64,000 nt of DNA, from NCBI GenBank assembly GCA_038747545.1, contig JBCDJT010000001.1:1-64000 (forward strand), in the 5' to 3' direction. This DNA is from JBCCMF01 sp038747545 (GTDB lineage: Bacteria > Bacteroidota > Rhodothermia > Rhodothermales > JBCCMF01). The notes beneath the pieces were generated by a model that saw nothing but the letters and a program-made list of their open reading frames with translations, did no database searches and had not been told where the DNA came from. The position numbers and the translations under genes are program-made. Of this stretch, positions 35,501 to 46,219 are shown piece by piece (within the stretch, counting starts at the first letter, position 1; each line of letters opens with the position of its first letter).

Positions 35501-37093
35501 ATGATTGCTGTAAAAGACCTTCCGCCTCCTCCCGACTGGGCGCCGATCCGCCGGGCGCTGCTCTCGGTGTTCGACAAGACGGGCATTGTCCCGTTTGCCG
35601 AGCGCCTTCACGCCCACGGCGTAACGCTCATCTCGACGGGCGGCACGGCGCGAGCGCTGATCGCCGCCGGGCTTCCCGTGGTCGAAGCAGCCTCGCTCAC
35701 GGGCTATCCCGAGATCCTGGGCGGACGCGTGAAAACGCTGCATCCTGCCGTACATGGTGGCCTGTTGGCGCGTGGCAACGATGCCGAAGATCAGCAAGAG
35801 CTGGCGGCGCACGGCATTGAGCCCATCGACATGGTGGTGGTAAACCTCTACCCGTTCGGCGATGCGACCCAAGCCCCCGGCACCACGGACGCCGTCGCCA
35901 TCGAAAACATCGACATCGGCGGGCCGACAATGATCCGCGCGGCAGCGAAGAACTTCTTCTTCGTCAGCGCTGTCACCTCGCCCGACCGTTACGACGCCAT
36001 CGCCAACGAACTTGACGCCAACGCTGGGCAGCTGTCCATGGCCACGCGTCGCGCCCTGGCCCACGAGGCGTTCCAGCATACCGCCACCTACGACCGCGCC
36101 ATCGACGCGTACTTCGCTCGGGCCGCAGCTGTGGATGCGATGCCGGACACGCTGGACCTCCGCCTGCCGCGCCAGCAGACGTTGCGCTACGGCGAGAACC
36201 CCAAGCAGCGCGCCGCTCTGTTCGGCGACACCAGCCCGTACTTCGAGACGCTGCACGGCAAAGCGCTGTCGTTCAACAACCTGATTGACCTCAGCGCCGC
36301 CCTGCAACTCATCGACGAGTTCGCCGGGGCACCGCCGACCTGCGCCATCCTGAAGCACACTAACCCCTGCGGCGCGGCCACGGCCAGCACGCTGCTGGAC
36401 GCCTACCGCAAGGCCTTCGCCACAGACCGCCAGTCCCCGTTCGGCGGCATCGTGGTCGTCAACCGCCCTCTCGACATCGAGGCGGCACGGGCTATCGATG
36501 GCGTGTTCACCGAGCTGATCATCGCGCCTGCTTTCGAGGACGGCGTGCTCGACTTTCTCAAGCAAAAGAAGAACCGCCGCCTCATCAAAAGCCTCGCTGG
36601 CGCCCGTACCGACACGGCGTTCGATGTGCGCTCTGTCGTGGGCGGCCTCTTGGTGCAAGACCGCGACCCGGTGTTGGACGCAGCAGACGCACAGCGCGCC
36701 CACTATCGCGTCGTCACGGAGCGCCAGCCCACCGCTACAGAATGGCGGGATCTGGACTTCGCATGGCGTATCGTGAAGCACGTGAAGAGCAACGCCATCG
36801 TGTATGCCAAAGACGGCGCCACCGTAGGTGTAGGCGCTGGCCAGATGAGCCGCATCGACTCGTCGGAGTTGGCGGTGAACAAGGGGCAAAAGTCCGAACT
36901 GAACTTCGACGGCTCTGTTATAGCCTCTGACGCCTTCTTCCCGTTCGCGGACGGCTTGATAGCTGCGGCCACCAGCGGCGCCACCGCGGCCATCCAGCCT
37001 GGCGGTTCGATCCGCGATGAAGACGTCATTGCTGCGGCCAATGCGCGCGGCCTGGCCATGGTCTTCACGGGCAACCGCCACTTCCGCCACTGA
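35501..37093 (+). CDS. purH: bifunctional AICAR transformylase/IMP cyclohydrolase
   Basis: 530 residues, full length. N-terminal MGS-like IMP cyclohydrolase domain ('ALLSVFDKTGIVPFAERL', 'TLHPAVHGGLLARG') to about 145, then the AICARFT domain with 'RYGENPKQRAALFG', catalytic Lys-His in 'AILKHTNPCG', and ending 'MVFTGNRHFRH'. It performs the last two steps of IMP synthesis. Directly follows purN, and mreB starts 37 bp after its stop. Confidence 0.94.
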   Translation: MIAVKDLPPPPDWAPIRRALLSVFDKTGIVPFAERLHAHGVTLISTGGTARALIAAGLPVVEAASLTGYPEILGGRVKTLHPAVHGGLLARGNDAEDQQELAAHGIEPIDMVVVNLYPFGDATQAPGTTDAVAIENIDIGGPTMIRAAAKNFFFVSAVTSPDRYDAIANELDANAGQLSMATRRALAHEAFQHTATYDRAIDAYFARAAAVDAMPDTLDLRLPRQQTLRYGENPKQRAALFGDTSPYFETLHGKALSFNNLIDLSAALQLIDEFAGAPPTCAILKHTNPCGAATASTLLDAYRKAFATDRQSPFGGIVVVNRPLDIEAARAIDGVFTELIIAPAFEDGVLDFLKQKKNRRLIKSLAGARTDTAFDVRSVVGGLLVQDRDPVLDAADAQRAHYRVVTERQPTATEWRDLDFAWRIVKHVKSNAIVYAKDGATVGVGAGQMSRIDSSELAVNKGQKSELNFDGSVIASDAFFPFADGLIAAATSGATAAIQPGGSIRDEDVIAAANARGLAMVFTGNRHFRH

Positions 37094-37130
37094 TTTTTTA
37101 CCCCCTCGAACGCCATCCCACCTCTTCCAC

Positions 37131-38141
<1,011 letters not shown>

Positions 38142-38194
38142 GTACTTGGTCATCACCCAGCACGGCGCCCTCTGCTGCTTGACCCTGGCTTTGC

Positions 38195-39013
38195 ATGACT
38201 TCTGCCTTTTGGATGCGCCTTCGCGACTGGGGCACGCTCTTGCTGTGCTTGGCGGCATCTACGGCATTCATGGTAGCGCGCAACGAGCCGCTGACGGTAG
38301 GTTTGCGCGCGTTGGCGCTGGACGCCACGGCCTGGGTGGAGTCGCGTTTCTCAGGCGTGACCTACTTTATCCAAGCCCGTAGCGAGAACGAGCGCCTCAC
38401 ACAGCTCAACATCGACCTGGCCAATGAGTTGGCTATATCCCGAGGCGCACTCGAGGAGAACGCACGGCTGCGGGCGATGCTGGACATGGCCGACACGTTA
38501 GCGGTGCCCCACGTCCCTGCCCGCGTTGTCGACAAAGACATCACACGTCAGCAGAACTTCATCACCATCGACAGGGGGCGCCGCGATGGCGTAGCCGTTG
38601 ACATGGCGGTACTCACTCCCGAAGGCATCATAGGGCGTGTCCATACCGTTGGCGAGCGCTACGCCCAGGTGATGACCTACCTACACACCAACTACCGGAT
38701 TCCTGCGCGCCTGCTGGACATTGGAGCAGACGGCATACTCAGCTGGTCTGGCCAGCGCCGAGATCGGCTATCCTTAGACTACATCCCCATCACCGAGACC
38801 GTGACACCGGGCATGAAGGTCGTGACGAATGGGTACAGCCAAGTCTTTCCACCCGGCTTCGTCATTGGCGAAGTGGATACCGTGCGCGTACGGCCAGGGC
38901 AAAATGATCTAGACATTGACCTTATCCCCGCCAGCCCCATCACACGGGTACAGTACGTTTTTGTACTTTTTGCCCAGCCAGACACAACACGGCGGTTTAT
39001 CCCAACGAACTGA
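38195..39013 (+). CDS. mreC: rod-shape protein MreC
   Basis: 272 residues: one N-terminal membrane helix (about 15-30), a periplasmic coiled coil (about 65-95, 'NERLTQLNIDLANELA', 'LEENARLRAML'), then two beta-barrel domains with 'RDGVAVDMAVLTPEGIIGRV' and 'VTNGYSQVFPPGFVIG'. It scaffolds the elongasome between MreB and the penicillin-binding proteins. Lies 53 bp after mreB; its stop is 4 bp before the dacB start. No mreD follows, which is unusual, since the slot is taken by dacB. Confidence 0.9.
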   Translation: MTSAFWMRLRDWGTLLLCLAASTAFMVARNEPLTVGLRALALDATAWVESRFSGVTYFIQARSENERLTQLNIDLANELAISRGALEENARLRAMLDMADTLAVPHVPARVVDKDITRQQNFITIDRGRRDGVAVDMAVLTPEGIIGRVHTVGERYAQVMTYLHTNYRIPARLLDIGADGILSWSGQRRDRLSLDYIPITETVTPGMKVVTNGYSQVFPPGFVIGEVDTVRVRPGQNDLDIDLIPASPITRVQYVFVLFAQPDTTRRFIPTN

Positions 39014-39017
39014 TAGC

Positions 39018-40529
39018 ATGCGGCCCGTTCTCCTTATACTCTTCGTATTCGTTCTCGCCTCGCTGCAGGCCAATGCGCAACGCCTCACGCAGGCGCAGCT
39101 GACCCGTCAGGTCGACGCCATCGTCGCCGACACCGCGTTTGCCAATGCGTGGTGGGCGGTTCACGTTGTTGACCCTGCGACGGGAGCCGTCGTGTACAGC
39201 CATAACGCCGACAAGAGCTTCATTCCAGCCTCCAACACGAAGCTGTACACCACCTATGCGGCCTTGCAAGCGCTTGGCCCCGATTTCGTCTACGAAACGC
39301 CGCTCTACTACTCGGGCACCATCCAAGACGGTGTGCTGCAAGGTAACCTCATCGTGCGCGGCTCAGGCGATCCCACCATCGGAGGCCGATTCAACGATGG
39401 CGACCGTACCGCCACGTTCCGGGCATGGGCCGATGCGCTCAAGGCCATGGGCATCGTTCGCATCGAAGGCGATATCATCGGCGATGATGATGCCTTTGAC
39501 GATCAAGCGCTGGGCTACGGCTGGAGTTGGGATGACGAACTGTTCTACTACAGCGCCGAAACGGGCGCGCTCTCCTTCAACGATAACTGTGTGGACTTCG
39601 AGCTGAAGGCCACCGATGTTGGCGCGCCCGCTGCCATCTCTTGGGCACCGCACAACACCTCCTTTGTCACGGTACACAACACGAGCCGCACCATTGACGC
39701 GGCGTTGCGCATCGACGAAGACTACGCGCGCACGCGTGACGGCAATGCGTTCACACTCGGCAGCTTGGTCCCTGCTGAGCAGACAGATGTCGAATCGCTA
39801 TCGGTCCACAACCCTACGGCGTTCTTCCTCCATGTTTTCAGAGAGGTGCTGCTTCAAGAAAGCATCGCCCACAACGGGCGGATTGTGGACATCGACGACA
39901 TGGCGATTAAGCCAACCTACGCCCCTGAGACCACTACACTGGTGAGCACCCACCGTTCACCGCCTCTCGCCGAGATCATAAGCGTCGTCAACAAAAGAAG
40001 CCAGAACTTGTATGCCGAGCAGTTATTGAAGACCCTGGGTGGCCTGCCCATAGACGACGGCTTGGCTCTTGGTGAGGACGAGCTGGCCATGGGCTCAGCT
40101 GCGCGCGGTATCGCCCTGAGCCGCATGTACCACGGTGCCGCTGGCGTCGATACCAGCCGCATCCAGCTGGTGGACGGATCGGGGCTAGCGCGTCAGAACC
40201 TCGTCAGCGCAACCATGACGACCGATCTGCTTGTGGCCGCACGGTCGCTACCCGACACGGCCTATGCAAATACGTACATCCGCTCCCTTGCGGTGGGCGG
40301 ACAAGAGGGGACCTTGCGGTACCGCTTCAACAGTGCTGATGCCCCTACCGTCTATGCTAAAACGGGTACGGTGGGCAATGCCAGCGCACTCAGCGGCTAC
40401 CTTAACCCCTTCTCTGCTCGCCCACTCGTTTTTGCCATCATGGTAAATCATTACACTGTACCTACTCGCCTTGCACGACAAGCACAAGATCGGATCATTC
40501 ACCTTTTGAATGCATATAGTGGCGGTTGA
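39018..40529 (+). CDS. dacB: D-alanyl-D-alanine carboxypeptidase/endopeptidase (PBP4 type)
   Basis: 503 residues with a Sec signal (PVLLILFVFVLASLQANA). Peptidase S13: SxxK at Ser72-Lys75 ('ASNTKLYTTYAAL'), SxN in 'NKRSQNLYAEQLLK', and KTGT in 'YAKTGTVGNASAL'. It trims or cleaves peptidoglycan cross-links in the periplasm. The start at 39018 is 4 bp after the mreC stop; the frame upstream of it lies within mreC. Confidence 0.92.
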   Translation: MRPVLLILFVFVLASLQANAQRLTQAQLTRQVDAIVADTAFANAWWAVHVVDPATGAVVYSHNADKSFIPASNTKLYTTYAALQALGPDFVYETPLYYSGTIQDGVLQGNLIVRGSGDPTIGGRFNDGDRTATFRAWADALKAMGIVRIEGDIIGDDDAFDDQALGYGWSWDDELFYYSAETGALSFNDNCVDFELKATDVGAPAAISWAPHNTSFVTVHNTSRTIDAALRIDEDYARTRDGNAFTLGSLVPAEQTDVESLSVHNPTAFFLHVFREVLLQESIAHNGRIVDIDDMAIKPTYAPETTTLVSTHRSPPLAEIISVVNKRSQNLYAEQLLKTLGGLPIDDGLALGEDELAMGSAARGIALSRMYHGAAGVDTSRIQLVDGSGLARQNLVSATMTTDLLVAARSLPDTAYANTYIRSLAVGGQEGTLRYRFNSADAPTVYAKTGTVGNASALSGYLNPFSARPLVFAIMVNHYTVPTRLARQAQDRIIHLLNAYSGG

Positions 40530-40547
40530 GGAGTAATTAGCTAGCAC

Positions 40548-40574
40548 GGAGTGCTTCAATTATCATCGCACTCC
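40548..40574 (+). terminator. hairpin after dacB
   Basis: Perfect 7-bp arms GGAGTGC (40548-40554) and GCACTCC (40568-40574) with a 13-nt loop in the dacB-hslV gap. No T run follows, so it is a weak terminator at best. Confidence 0.3.
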
Positions 40575-40615
40575 TCGGCAGGACTCGGTCTGTATATTTC
40601 GTTAGTTGAGTAGTA

Positions 40616-41179
40616 ATGGCGGACGGACGCTCGAGAATCAGAAGTACAACTGTGCTTGGTGTGCGCCAAGGGACAAGCGTTGCTCTTGGATCTGATGGCC
40701 AAGCTACGCTAGGGCAAACCGTAATGAAGCACCAAGCCAAGAAGGTGCGGTCGTTATACAACGGCAAGATTCTCGCCGGGTTTGCCGGATCTACAGCCGA
40801 CGCCTTCACCCTCTTTGAGCGGTTCGAGTCCAAGCTGCAGCAATTTAGTGGAAGCGTGCTTCGCGCTTCTGTTGAGTTAGCCAAGGACTGGCGTACCGAC
40901 CGCTATTTACGCCGCCTGGAGGCGCTGCTCGCCGTTGCCTCCGCAGAACACCTACTGATTATTAGCGGCACGGGGGACGTGATCGAACCAGACGATGACA
41001 TTGTGGCTATCGGCTCTGGCGGTCCCTATGCCCTGGCGGCTGCACGTGCTATCAAAAAGTTTAACCCCGACTTGCCCGCGCAGCAGATCGTTCAAGAAGG
41101 ATTGCATATAGCTGCCGACATTTGCATCTACACAAACCACCACACCACTGTCCTAGAGCTCGAGCCTGGCAATAATTAG
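40616..41179 (+). CDS. hslV: ATP-dependent protease subunit HslV
   Basis: 187 residues. Proteasome-type peptidase; after removal of the leader the catalytic Thr pair is in 'RSTTVLGVRQGTSVALGSDG'. Also 'GFAGSTADAFTLFERFE' and 'AIGSGGPYALAAARA'. With HslU it degrades misfolded or heat-damaged cytosolic proteins. The leader before Thr is about 10 residues, longer than the Met-only leader of E. coli. hslU is not adjacent: a NYN-domain gene separates them. Confidence 0.93.
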   Translation: MADGRSRIRSTTVLGVRQGTSVALGSDGQATLGQTVMKHQAKKVRSLYNGKILAGFAGSTADAFTLFERFESKLQQFSGSVLRASVELAKDWRTDRYLRRLEALLAVASAEHLLIISGTGDVIEPDDDIVAIGSGGPYALAAARAIKKFNPDLPAQQIVQEGLHIAADICIYTNHHTTVLELEPGNN

Positions 41180-41220
41180 CACCCACTTCCAGCGCGAGCC
41201 CTGTATACGTCATAATTTTC

Positions 41221-42216
41221 ATGCGCTACCCCTCTCGCAACGCCCCCGTCAATCTCAAGAAAGCTGTCGTTTTTGTTGACTTTGACGATCTGTATTGCAC
41301 CTTGAATCCGATGGTGGCGCATGACGCCTACCCGGATGACATCATGGTCGAGATCTTGTCGAACACGTACAAGCATGTGCTCGACAAAGCCCGGCTTACC
41401 GCTGGGCCAGCTTTTGCCTATGCCGATTTCTCGACTGTGCGCGGCAATTCTACGCTGACGCAGCGATCCCTGGCCCATTTGGGCATTGAGCCACGGTTCG
41501 TCCCGCAAGAGGCACAGCCCAACGCCGCCGAGTTGCAGATCTGCATTGAAGCGACGCGGTACGCGGCGCAAGAACCTGACTTGGCTGCCTGCATCCTCGT
41601 CACAGGCTCACGGATGTACCTCCCGCTGGCACAGTATCTTCGGGGTCAAGGCTTAACCGTACTGATCATTTCGCTCAACGCCGCCCCGTCGTTGAAGACC
41701 CTGCAGTTTGCGAGCGGTGTCCAGTTCGTGGATGCGTTGAGTCTGCTGAGCGAAGCCTCGCGGCGCGCCCTCGCCACCACCGAGGAGCCTCAGCAGCGTG
41801 AAGCTCATGAACCCCAAGCAGCCGAATCGAAGACCTACTCGTCTGTGGAGTCGGCACTGGCGATACAGACCATTGAGGTTATTGAAGAGGCCTTTGGGCA
41901 GTACGAGGAGATCTACCTCACCCCCCTGCTGCGCAAGCTCTCTGATGAGTTCATCGAGGAAGACTACGACCCCAAGACCATCATCAGCGAACTCGAAACG
42001 GCCGGCGCCGTGGTGCTTGAAAAACGCAAGGGCTTCCCTTACGACTACACTGTGCTCATCCTCGATTACAATCATCCCGATGTCCAGGATATAGTAGAAG
42101 GCTTAGCCGAGGGCGAAGATGAAGGCTTTGACGACGACGACGACTGGGATGAGGGCTATGAAGCCTCAGACGATGATCGAAGCCTTTCATCTACCGAGGC
42201 GTATGTAGCGCGTTAA
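41221..42216 (+). CDS. NYN-domain (LabA/DUF88-like) protein with C-terminal winged-helix-like region
   Basis: 331 residues. N-terminal NYN fold (about 14-175): acidic cluster Asp20, Asp22, Asp23 in 'AVVFVDFDDLYCTLNP', middle 'AAELQICIEATRYA' and 'LVTGSRMYLPLAQYLRGQG', the usual third acidic-site region of PIN-like nucleases. A linker (about 185-210) leads to a helical domain (about 215-290, 'YEEIYLTPLLRKLSDEF') that resembles OST-HTH/LOTUS or another winged helix; it ends in a very acidic tail (296-315). The family is predicted to cut or bind RNA. Encoded between hslV (41 bp upstream) and hslU (27 bp downstream), so probably cotranscribed. Confidence 0.78.
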   Translation: MRYPSRNAPVNLKKAVVFVDFDDLYCTLNPMVAHDAYPDDIMVEILSNTYKHVLDKARLTAGPAFAYADFSTVRGNSTLTQRSLAHLGIEPRFVPQEAQPNAAELQICIEATRYAAQEPDLAACILVTGSRMYLPLAQYLRGQGLTVLIISLNAAPSLKTLQFASGVQFVDALSLLSEASRRALATTEEPQQREAHEPQAAESKTYSSVESALAIQTIEVIEEAFGQYEEIYLTPLLRKLSDEFIEEDYDPKTIISELETAGAVVLEKRKGFPYDYTVLILDYNHPDVQDIVEGLAEGEDEGFDDDDDWDEGYEASDDDRSLSSTEAYVAR

Positions 42217-42243
42217 TTGCAACCACGCCTTTACCGACTTCTC

Positions 42244-43656
42244 ATGCCCGCACATTGGACGCCACGCGAGATCGTGGCCGAGCTGGATACGTATATCATC
42301 GGCCAGCATGACGCGAAAAAGAGTGTAGCTATCGCCCTGCGCAACCGCTGGCGGCGTCAACAAGCCGACGCGGCCCTGCGGCAGGAGATCATGCCGAACA
42401 ACATTATCATGATTGGCCCCACGGGGGTTGGCAAAACAGAAATCGCACGTCGGCTTGCGAAGTTAGCTGGTGCGCCTTTTGTCAAAGTCGAGGCCACCAA
42501 GTTCACCGAAGTCGGCTATGTGGGGCGCGACGTGGACAGCATGATCCGCGACCTCGTAGACATCGCGATCAACATGGTGCGCGACGAGCACTCTGCTAGC
42601 GTTGAGCAGCGCGCCGCGGAGCTAGCCGAAGAGCGCATCCTCGACCTGCTCATCCCACCCAGCAAGCCGAGCACCAAGTCGCCCGCACGCATGGTCAATG
42701 GTCCGGGCTTCGTGATGGAGACGCGTGACGATGCTGATGACGCAAAACCGAATACTGAAGAGGAGCTGCGCGAGCGCACCCGAGCCAAGTTTCGCGACAA
42801 GCTGAAGCGCGGCGACTTGGACGACCGCGAGGTGGAGATTGAAGTCGCCTCGTCGTCCACCCCGATGATGCAGGTCTTCGGCCCGATGGGCATGGAAGAG
42901 ATGGGGGTGAACCTCCAGGATCTCTTTGGCAACATGAACAAGGGGCGCCGCAAGAAACGCCGCCTCCCCATCAGCGAAGCCCGAGAGGCGCTGGCTGCCG
43001 AAGAAGCGCAGAAGCTCATCGACATGGACAAGGTAACCGCCGAAGCTCTGGAGCGTGTGCAGCAATCCGGTATCGTCTTCATCGACGAGATCGACAAGGT
43101 GGCCGCACGCTCTGACAGTCGCGGCAGCGCCGACGTCTCGCGTGAGGGCGTCCAGCGCGACCTGCTCCCCATCGTGGAGGGTTCCAACGTGACGACCAAG
43201 CACGGGATGGTCAAGACGGACCATATCCTGTTTGTGGCCAGCGGCGCGTTTCACGTGTCTAAGCCGAGCGACCTCATCCCCGAACTGCAAGGCCGTTTTC
43301 CCATACGCGTAGAGCTGCAGAGCCTGACCGAGCACGACTTCGTTCGCATCCTGACCGAGCCCAAGAACGCGCTCCTTAAGCAATACCGCGCACTGCTGGC
43401 ATCGGAAGAGGTAGACATTGCATTCGACGAGGGCGCAGTGGAGGCGATAGCGCGGATCGCAGCACACGTGAACCGAGAGGTCGAGAACATCGGGGCTCGG
43501 CGGCTGCACACCATCTTGACGACGCTGCTGGAAGACCTCCTCTTCGACGTGCCCGATCAACGCCCCGACGGCGCGCTGACCATCACGGCAGCTATGGTGG
43601 ATGAGAAGCTCGGGCATGTGGTTGAAGACCGCGATCTCAGCCAGTACATTTTGTAG
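42244..43656 (+). CDS. hslU: ATP-dependent protease ATPase subunit HslU
   Basis: 470 residues. AAA+ unfoldase: 'TPREIVAELDTYIIGQ' at the N-terminus, Walker A 'GPTGVGKTEIARRL', pore motif 'GYVGRDV', Walker B 'IVFIDEIDK', sensor region 'FPIRVELQSL', and the C-terminal 'LSQYIL' that docks into HslV. A long I-domain (about residues 110-230) carries an acidic/charged stretch. The start at 42244 gives the standard N-terminus. The NYN gene ends 27 bp upstream. Confidence 0.95.
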   Translation: MPAHWTPREIVAELDTYIIGQHDAKKSVAIALRNRWRRQQADAALRQEIMPNNIIMIGPTGVGKTEIARRLAKLAGAPFVKVEATKFTEVGYVGRDVDSMIRDLVDIAINMVRDEHSASVEQRAAELAEERILDLLIPPSKPSTKSPARMVNGPGFVMETRDDADDAKPNTEEELRERTRAKFRDKLKRGDLDDREVEIEVASSSTPMMQVFGPMGMEEMGVNLQDLFGNMNKGRRKKRRLPISEAREALAAEEAQKLIDMDKVTAEALERVQQSGIVFIDEIDKVAARSDSRGSADVSREGVQRDLLPIVEGSNVTTKHGMVKTDHILFVASGAFHVSKPSDLIPELQGRFPIRVELQSLTEHDFVRILTEPKNALLKQYRALLASEEVDIAFDEGAVEAIARIAAHVNREVENIGARRLHTILTTLLEDLLFDVPDQRPDGALTITAAMVDEKLGHVVEDRDLSQYIL

Positions 43657-43685
43657 CCGTCCACGCTACCTCCTGCTGCGCTCTG

Positions 43686-44651
43686 TTGCACCACACTCGC
43701 ATACCGCTCGCGGCAGTACCGCCCTCCCTGTGGGACGTGTTCAACACTCCCACCACACAGTCTGAGCCGACGTTCAGGCCCGATATGCTCAAGGCGTTCA
43801 GCTCAGCATTTGGCTACGCCGTTGAGCTGTTCATTGTCCAAAATCCTGAACGTCAAAAGCCGATGTGGAGCACGGCGCTCTTCGTGCGGCGGCGGCTCGG
43901 CCTGACCGTGGGCGTCCGCATACCAACGCTGGCATATAGCCCGATGGCACTCACAGCAGAGGGGCAACGGTTACTCTCTCGGAAACCGGATGCCTTTGTC
44001 GAACCTCTGCGCGCCCTATCCAATGCCTTCGGGCAGGTTCAACTTACGCTCCCCCCATGGTTCGCCGACGTCCGCCCCTTCCAGTGGGCGGGCTGGGAAG
44101 CATCGCCGTTGTACACAGCACTCATCGACCTGAGGGTCACCGATCTTGAGGCACGTTGGTCGGCCAGCACGCGGCGCACCGTGCGCCGTCACCACGCGCA
44201 TTATCAGTTCGACGCTGCACATCATGCCCCAGATGTAGTAACTACTTTGTTGAGGGAGAGCTATACCCGTCAGGCGCGGCCCCTACCCGCTCCGCCGAGC
44301 GCGCTGCAGGCAACCCTGTCGGCGCTGGCGCCAACGGATGCGTGCGCCATGCCCGCTGTGCGCGCCAAGAAGACGGGCGAGATCGAGGCGTGCGTGGCGC
44401 TGCTGCAGCATCAGCACACTGCACACTATTGGCTGGCGGGCAGCCGTCCTGGTCCAGCGATGAGCGTGTTGTTGGACCGTGTATGGTCTGATGCGCGGTC
44501 ACGTGGCCTCCACACTTTTGACTTCATCGGGGCGAATACACCGAGCATCGCTGAGTTTAAGCGTCGCCTTGGCGGTCGTCTGGTGCCGTATTATCACGTC
44601 GCTGCCCACGCACATCCCCTCCTTCGATGGCGCCATCGCCTCAGTCACTAG
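43686..44651 (+). CDS. GNAT/FemAB-like acyltransferase
   Basis: 321 residues. The C-terminal half fits the FemAB-like (Acetyltransf_6) fold: 'RWSASTRRTVRRHHAHYQ' (an R-rich substrate-binding helix), 'RAKKTGEIEACVALLQHQHT', 'AHYWLAGSRPGPAMSVLLDRVW' region around 245-270 and 'TFDFIGANTPSIAEFKRRLGG'. Such enzymes transfer aminoacyl or acyl groups to cell-envelope glycans or peptides. The start is unclear: TTG 43686 gives the longest form, and a GTG at about 43737 is possible. It overlaps the next gene by 25 bp and belongs to an envelope glycan locus. Confidence 0.7.
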   Translation: MHHTRIPLAAVPPSLWDVFNTPTTQSEPTFRPDMLKAFSSAFGYAVELFIVQNPERQKPMWSTALFVRRRLGLTVGVRIPTLAYSPMALTAEGQRLLSRKPDAFVEPLRALSNAFGQVQLTLPPWFADVRPFQWAGWEASPLYTALIDLRVTDLEARWSASTRRTVRRHHAHYQFDAAHHAPDVVTTLLRESYTRQARPLPAPPSALQATLSALAPTDACAMPAVRAKKTGEIEACVALLQHQHTAHYWLAGSRPGPAMSVLLDRVWSDARSRGLHTFDFIGANTPSIAEFKRRLGGRLVPYYHVAAHAHPLLRWRHRLSH

Positions 44652-46219
44652 TCTCCTTCTCGCGCCTGGTCTGGCTGGGCTTGGGTGTGACGTTGCTGGC
44701 CTACCTTGTGCGGTTCGGCTACGGCTATGGGTACAGCGACCAGGACGATGTGCTGCCGTTCGTGATGGCGCTGGGTGATCCAGCCCTCTTCGCATCAGAC
44801 TGGTTCGTGCAGGAGCAGTTGGGTACCCTCAATGTGCGGACGTACGTGGCCTACGGGTTGTGGGCACTCGCACACGTCATGTCACTGGAGTGGGCGGTTG
44901 GCGTAGCGTACCTCGCGTCCTTCGGCCTACTTTTCAGTGGACTGTATCGCGTATACATGTCGGCAACTGGGCACCAGGTGGCAAGCGTAGCGGCGGTGTT
45001 TGTGGCGTTGGTGCTTACGCCGCAGTGGACCCTGGGCGGCAACGACCTCGCGCATTCCATGTTTGTGCCGAGCATGCTGGCATGGGGCATCGTGCTACAC
45101 GGCGTCCATGCAGCACAGCGAAGACGCTGGGGCACCGCTGGCGCTATCGTGGGCGCCGCCGTGATTGCTCAAGCGCTGGTTGGCCTGCAGGTGGCGCTGG
45201 TCATTGGCATCGCACTGCTTCTACACAGCGTGTTTGCGAAACGCTGGCGACCTACGCTGGCGTTTGGCGCTGGCGTGCTCGTGGCGAGCAGCCCAATGCT
45301 CATCCCGTTGATCCTGCAGGTGGTTACCGCTGCACCGTTGCCCGAATCGGCACCCTCTATTCGGACTGTTCTGGCCGAGTACCGTGCGCCTCATCACTAC
45401 TTGGTTAATGCCTTCCCGATGCGTGCGTGGGTGCGGTTTGGCGTCTTGCTGGCCACCGGGATAGGCGCTGCGTTGTGGCTAACCTACAAAGCGCTGGTCC
45501 ATCAGCACCTCCGCCCCGCCCTAGCCGTGCTCGCTATCATAGGCGTCACCCTGGCCTGTGCGACGGTCTTAACGGTAGTCTGGCCGAGCACGTTTGTGCT
45601 CAAGCTACAACTCTTCAAGCTGACCGTGTTGGCCAAGGTCATACTGATCGGCCTGATCGCCATGGGGTTGGCGACCGTGCTCCCCGCACTGGATGCTCAC
45701 GTCCTGACCTCGCGGCGGACGCTTGTTGCCACCGGCGTTGCTGGGCTGCTTATCTGTGGCGGTGTGCTCGCCACCCGACCAGACGCCACGCCATGGCACC
45801 CACGCATGGGAAGCACCGTAGCGATGCATGAGCTGATGACTTGGGCACACGCCGAGAGCAGCGCGGACGCACACTTTCTAGTGCCACCAACATGGTCGGG
45901 CTTCCGCACACAAGCGAGGCGGAGCACCGTAGTCACCATAAAAGGCTTCCCCTTCACAGATGCGGCTATGGTAGCGTGGTACCACCGGATGCGCGCTGTC
46001 GTACCCGAGGGCTCCGAGGGCTCTGCTTACCACCTCCCGATCACTGCCCGCACGGATGCTGGCTACGCCGCGCTGTCATCAACCGCGCTCGAAACCGCCG
46101 CAGACACTTACGCGGCTACACACATCGTCACACCGATCGATACGCTCTCCACAGTTTGGGTCCACGCAGCTACGTTTGGCGACTGGCATGTGCATGAGCG
46201 GCGCGGGTTGCAGCCATGA
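44627..46219 (+). CDS. polytopic membrane protein, possibly glycosyltransferase-like
   Basis: 530 residues, about 10-12 predicted membrane helices, then a periplasmic C-terminal domain (about 390-530, 'ADAHFLVPPTWSGFRTQARR', 'VTIKGFPFTDAAMVAWYHR'). The N-terminal 'FGYGYGYSDQDDVLPFVMAL' with its acidic pair after the first helix is like GT-C-type lipid-linked glycosyltransferases or DUF6798-type proteins; I cannot choose. It overlaps the acyltransferase gene by 25 bp and the flippase gene by 4 bp (ATGA), so the three are translationally coupled. Confidence 0.65.
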   Translation: MAPSPQSLVSFSRLVWLGLGVTLLAYLVRFGYGYGYSDQDDVLPFVMALGDPALFASDWFVQEQLGTLNVRTYVAYGLWALAHVMSLEWAVGVAYLASFGLLFSGLYRVYMSATGHQVASVAAVFVALVLTPQWTLGGNDLAHSMFVPSMLAWGIVLHGVHAAQRRRWGTAGAIVGAAVIAQALVGLQVALVIGIALLLHSVFAKRWRPTLAFGAGVLVASSPMLIPLILQVVTAAPLPESAPSIRTVLAEYRAPHHYLVNAFPMRAWVRFGVLLATGIGAALWLTYKALVHQHLRPALAVLAIIGVTLACATVLTVVWPSTFVLKLQLFKLTVLAKVILIGLIAMGLATVLPALDAHVLTSRRTLVATGVAGLLICGGVLATRPDATPWHPRMGSTVAMHELMTWAHAESSADAHFLVPPTWSGFRTQARRSTVVTIKGFPFTDAAMVAWYHRMRAVVPEGSEGSAYHLPITARTDAGYAALSSTALETAADTYAATHIVTPIDTLSTVWVHAATFGDWHVHERRGLQP

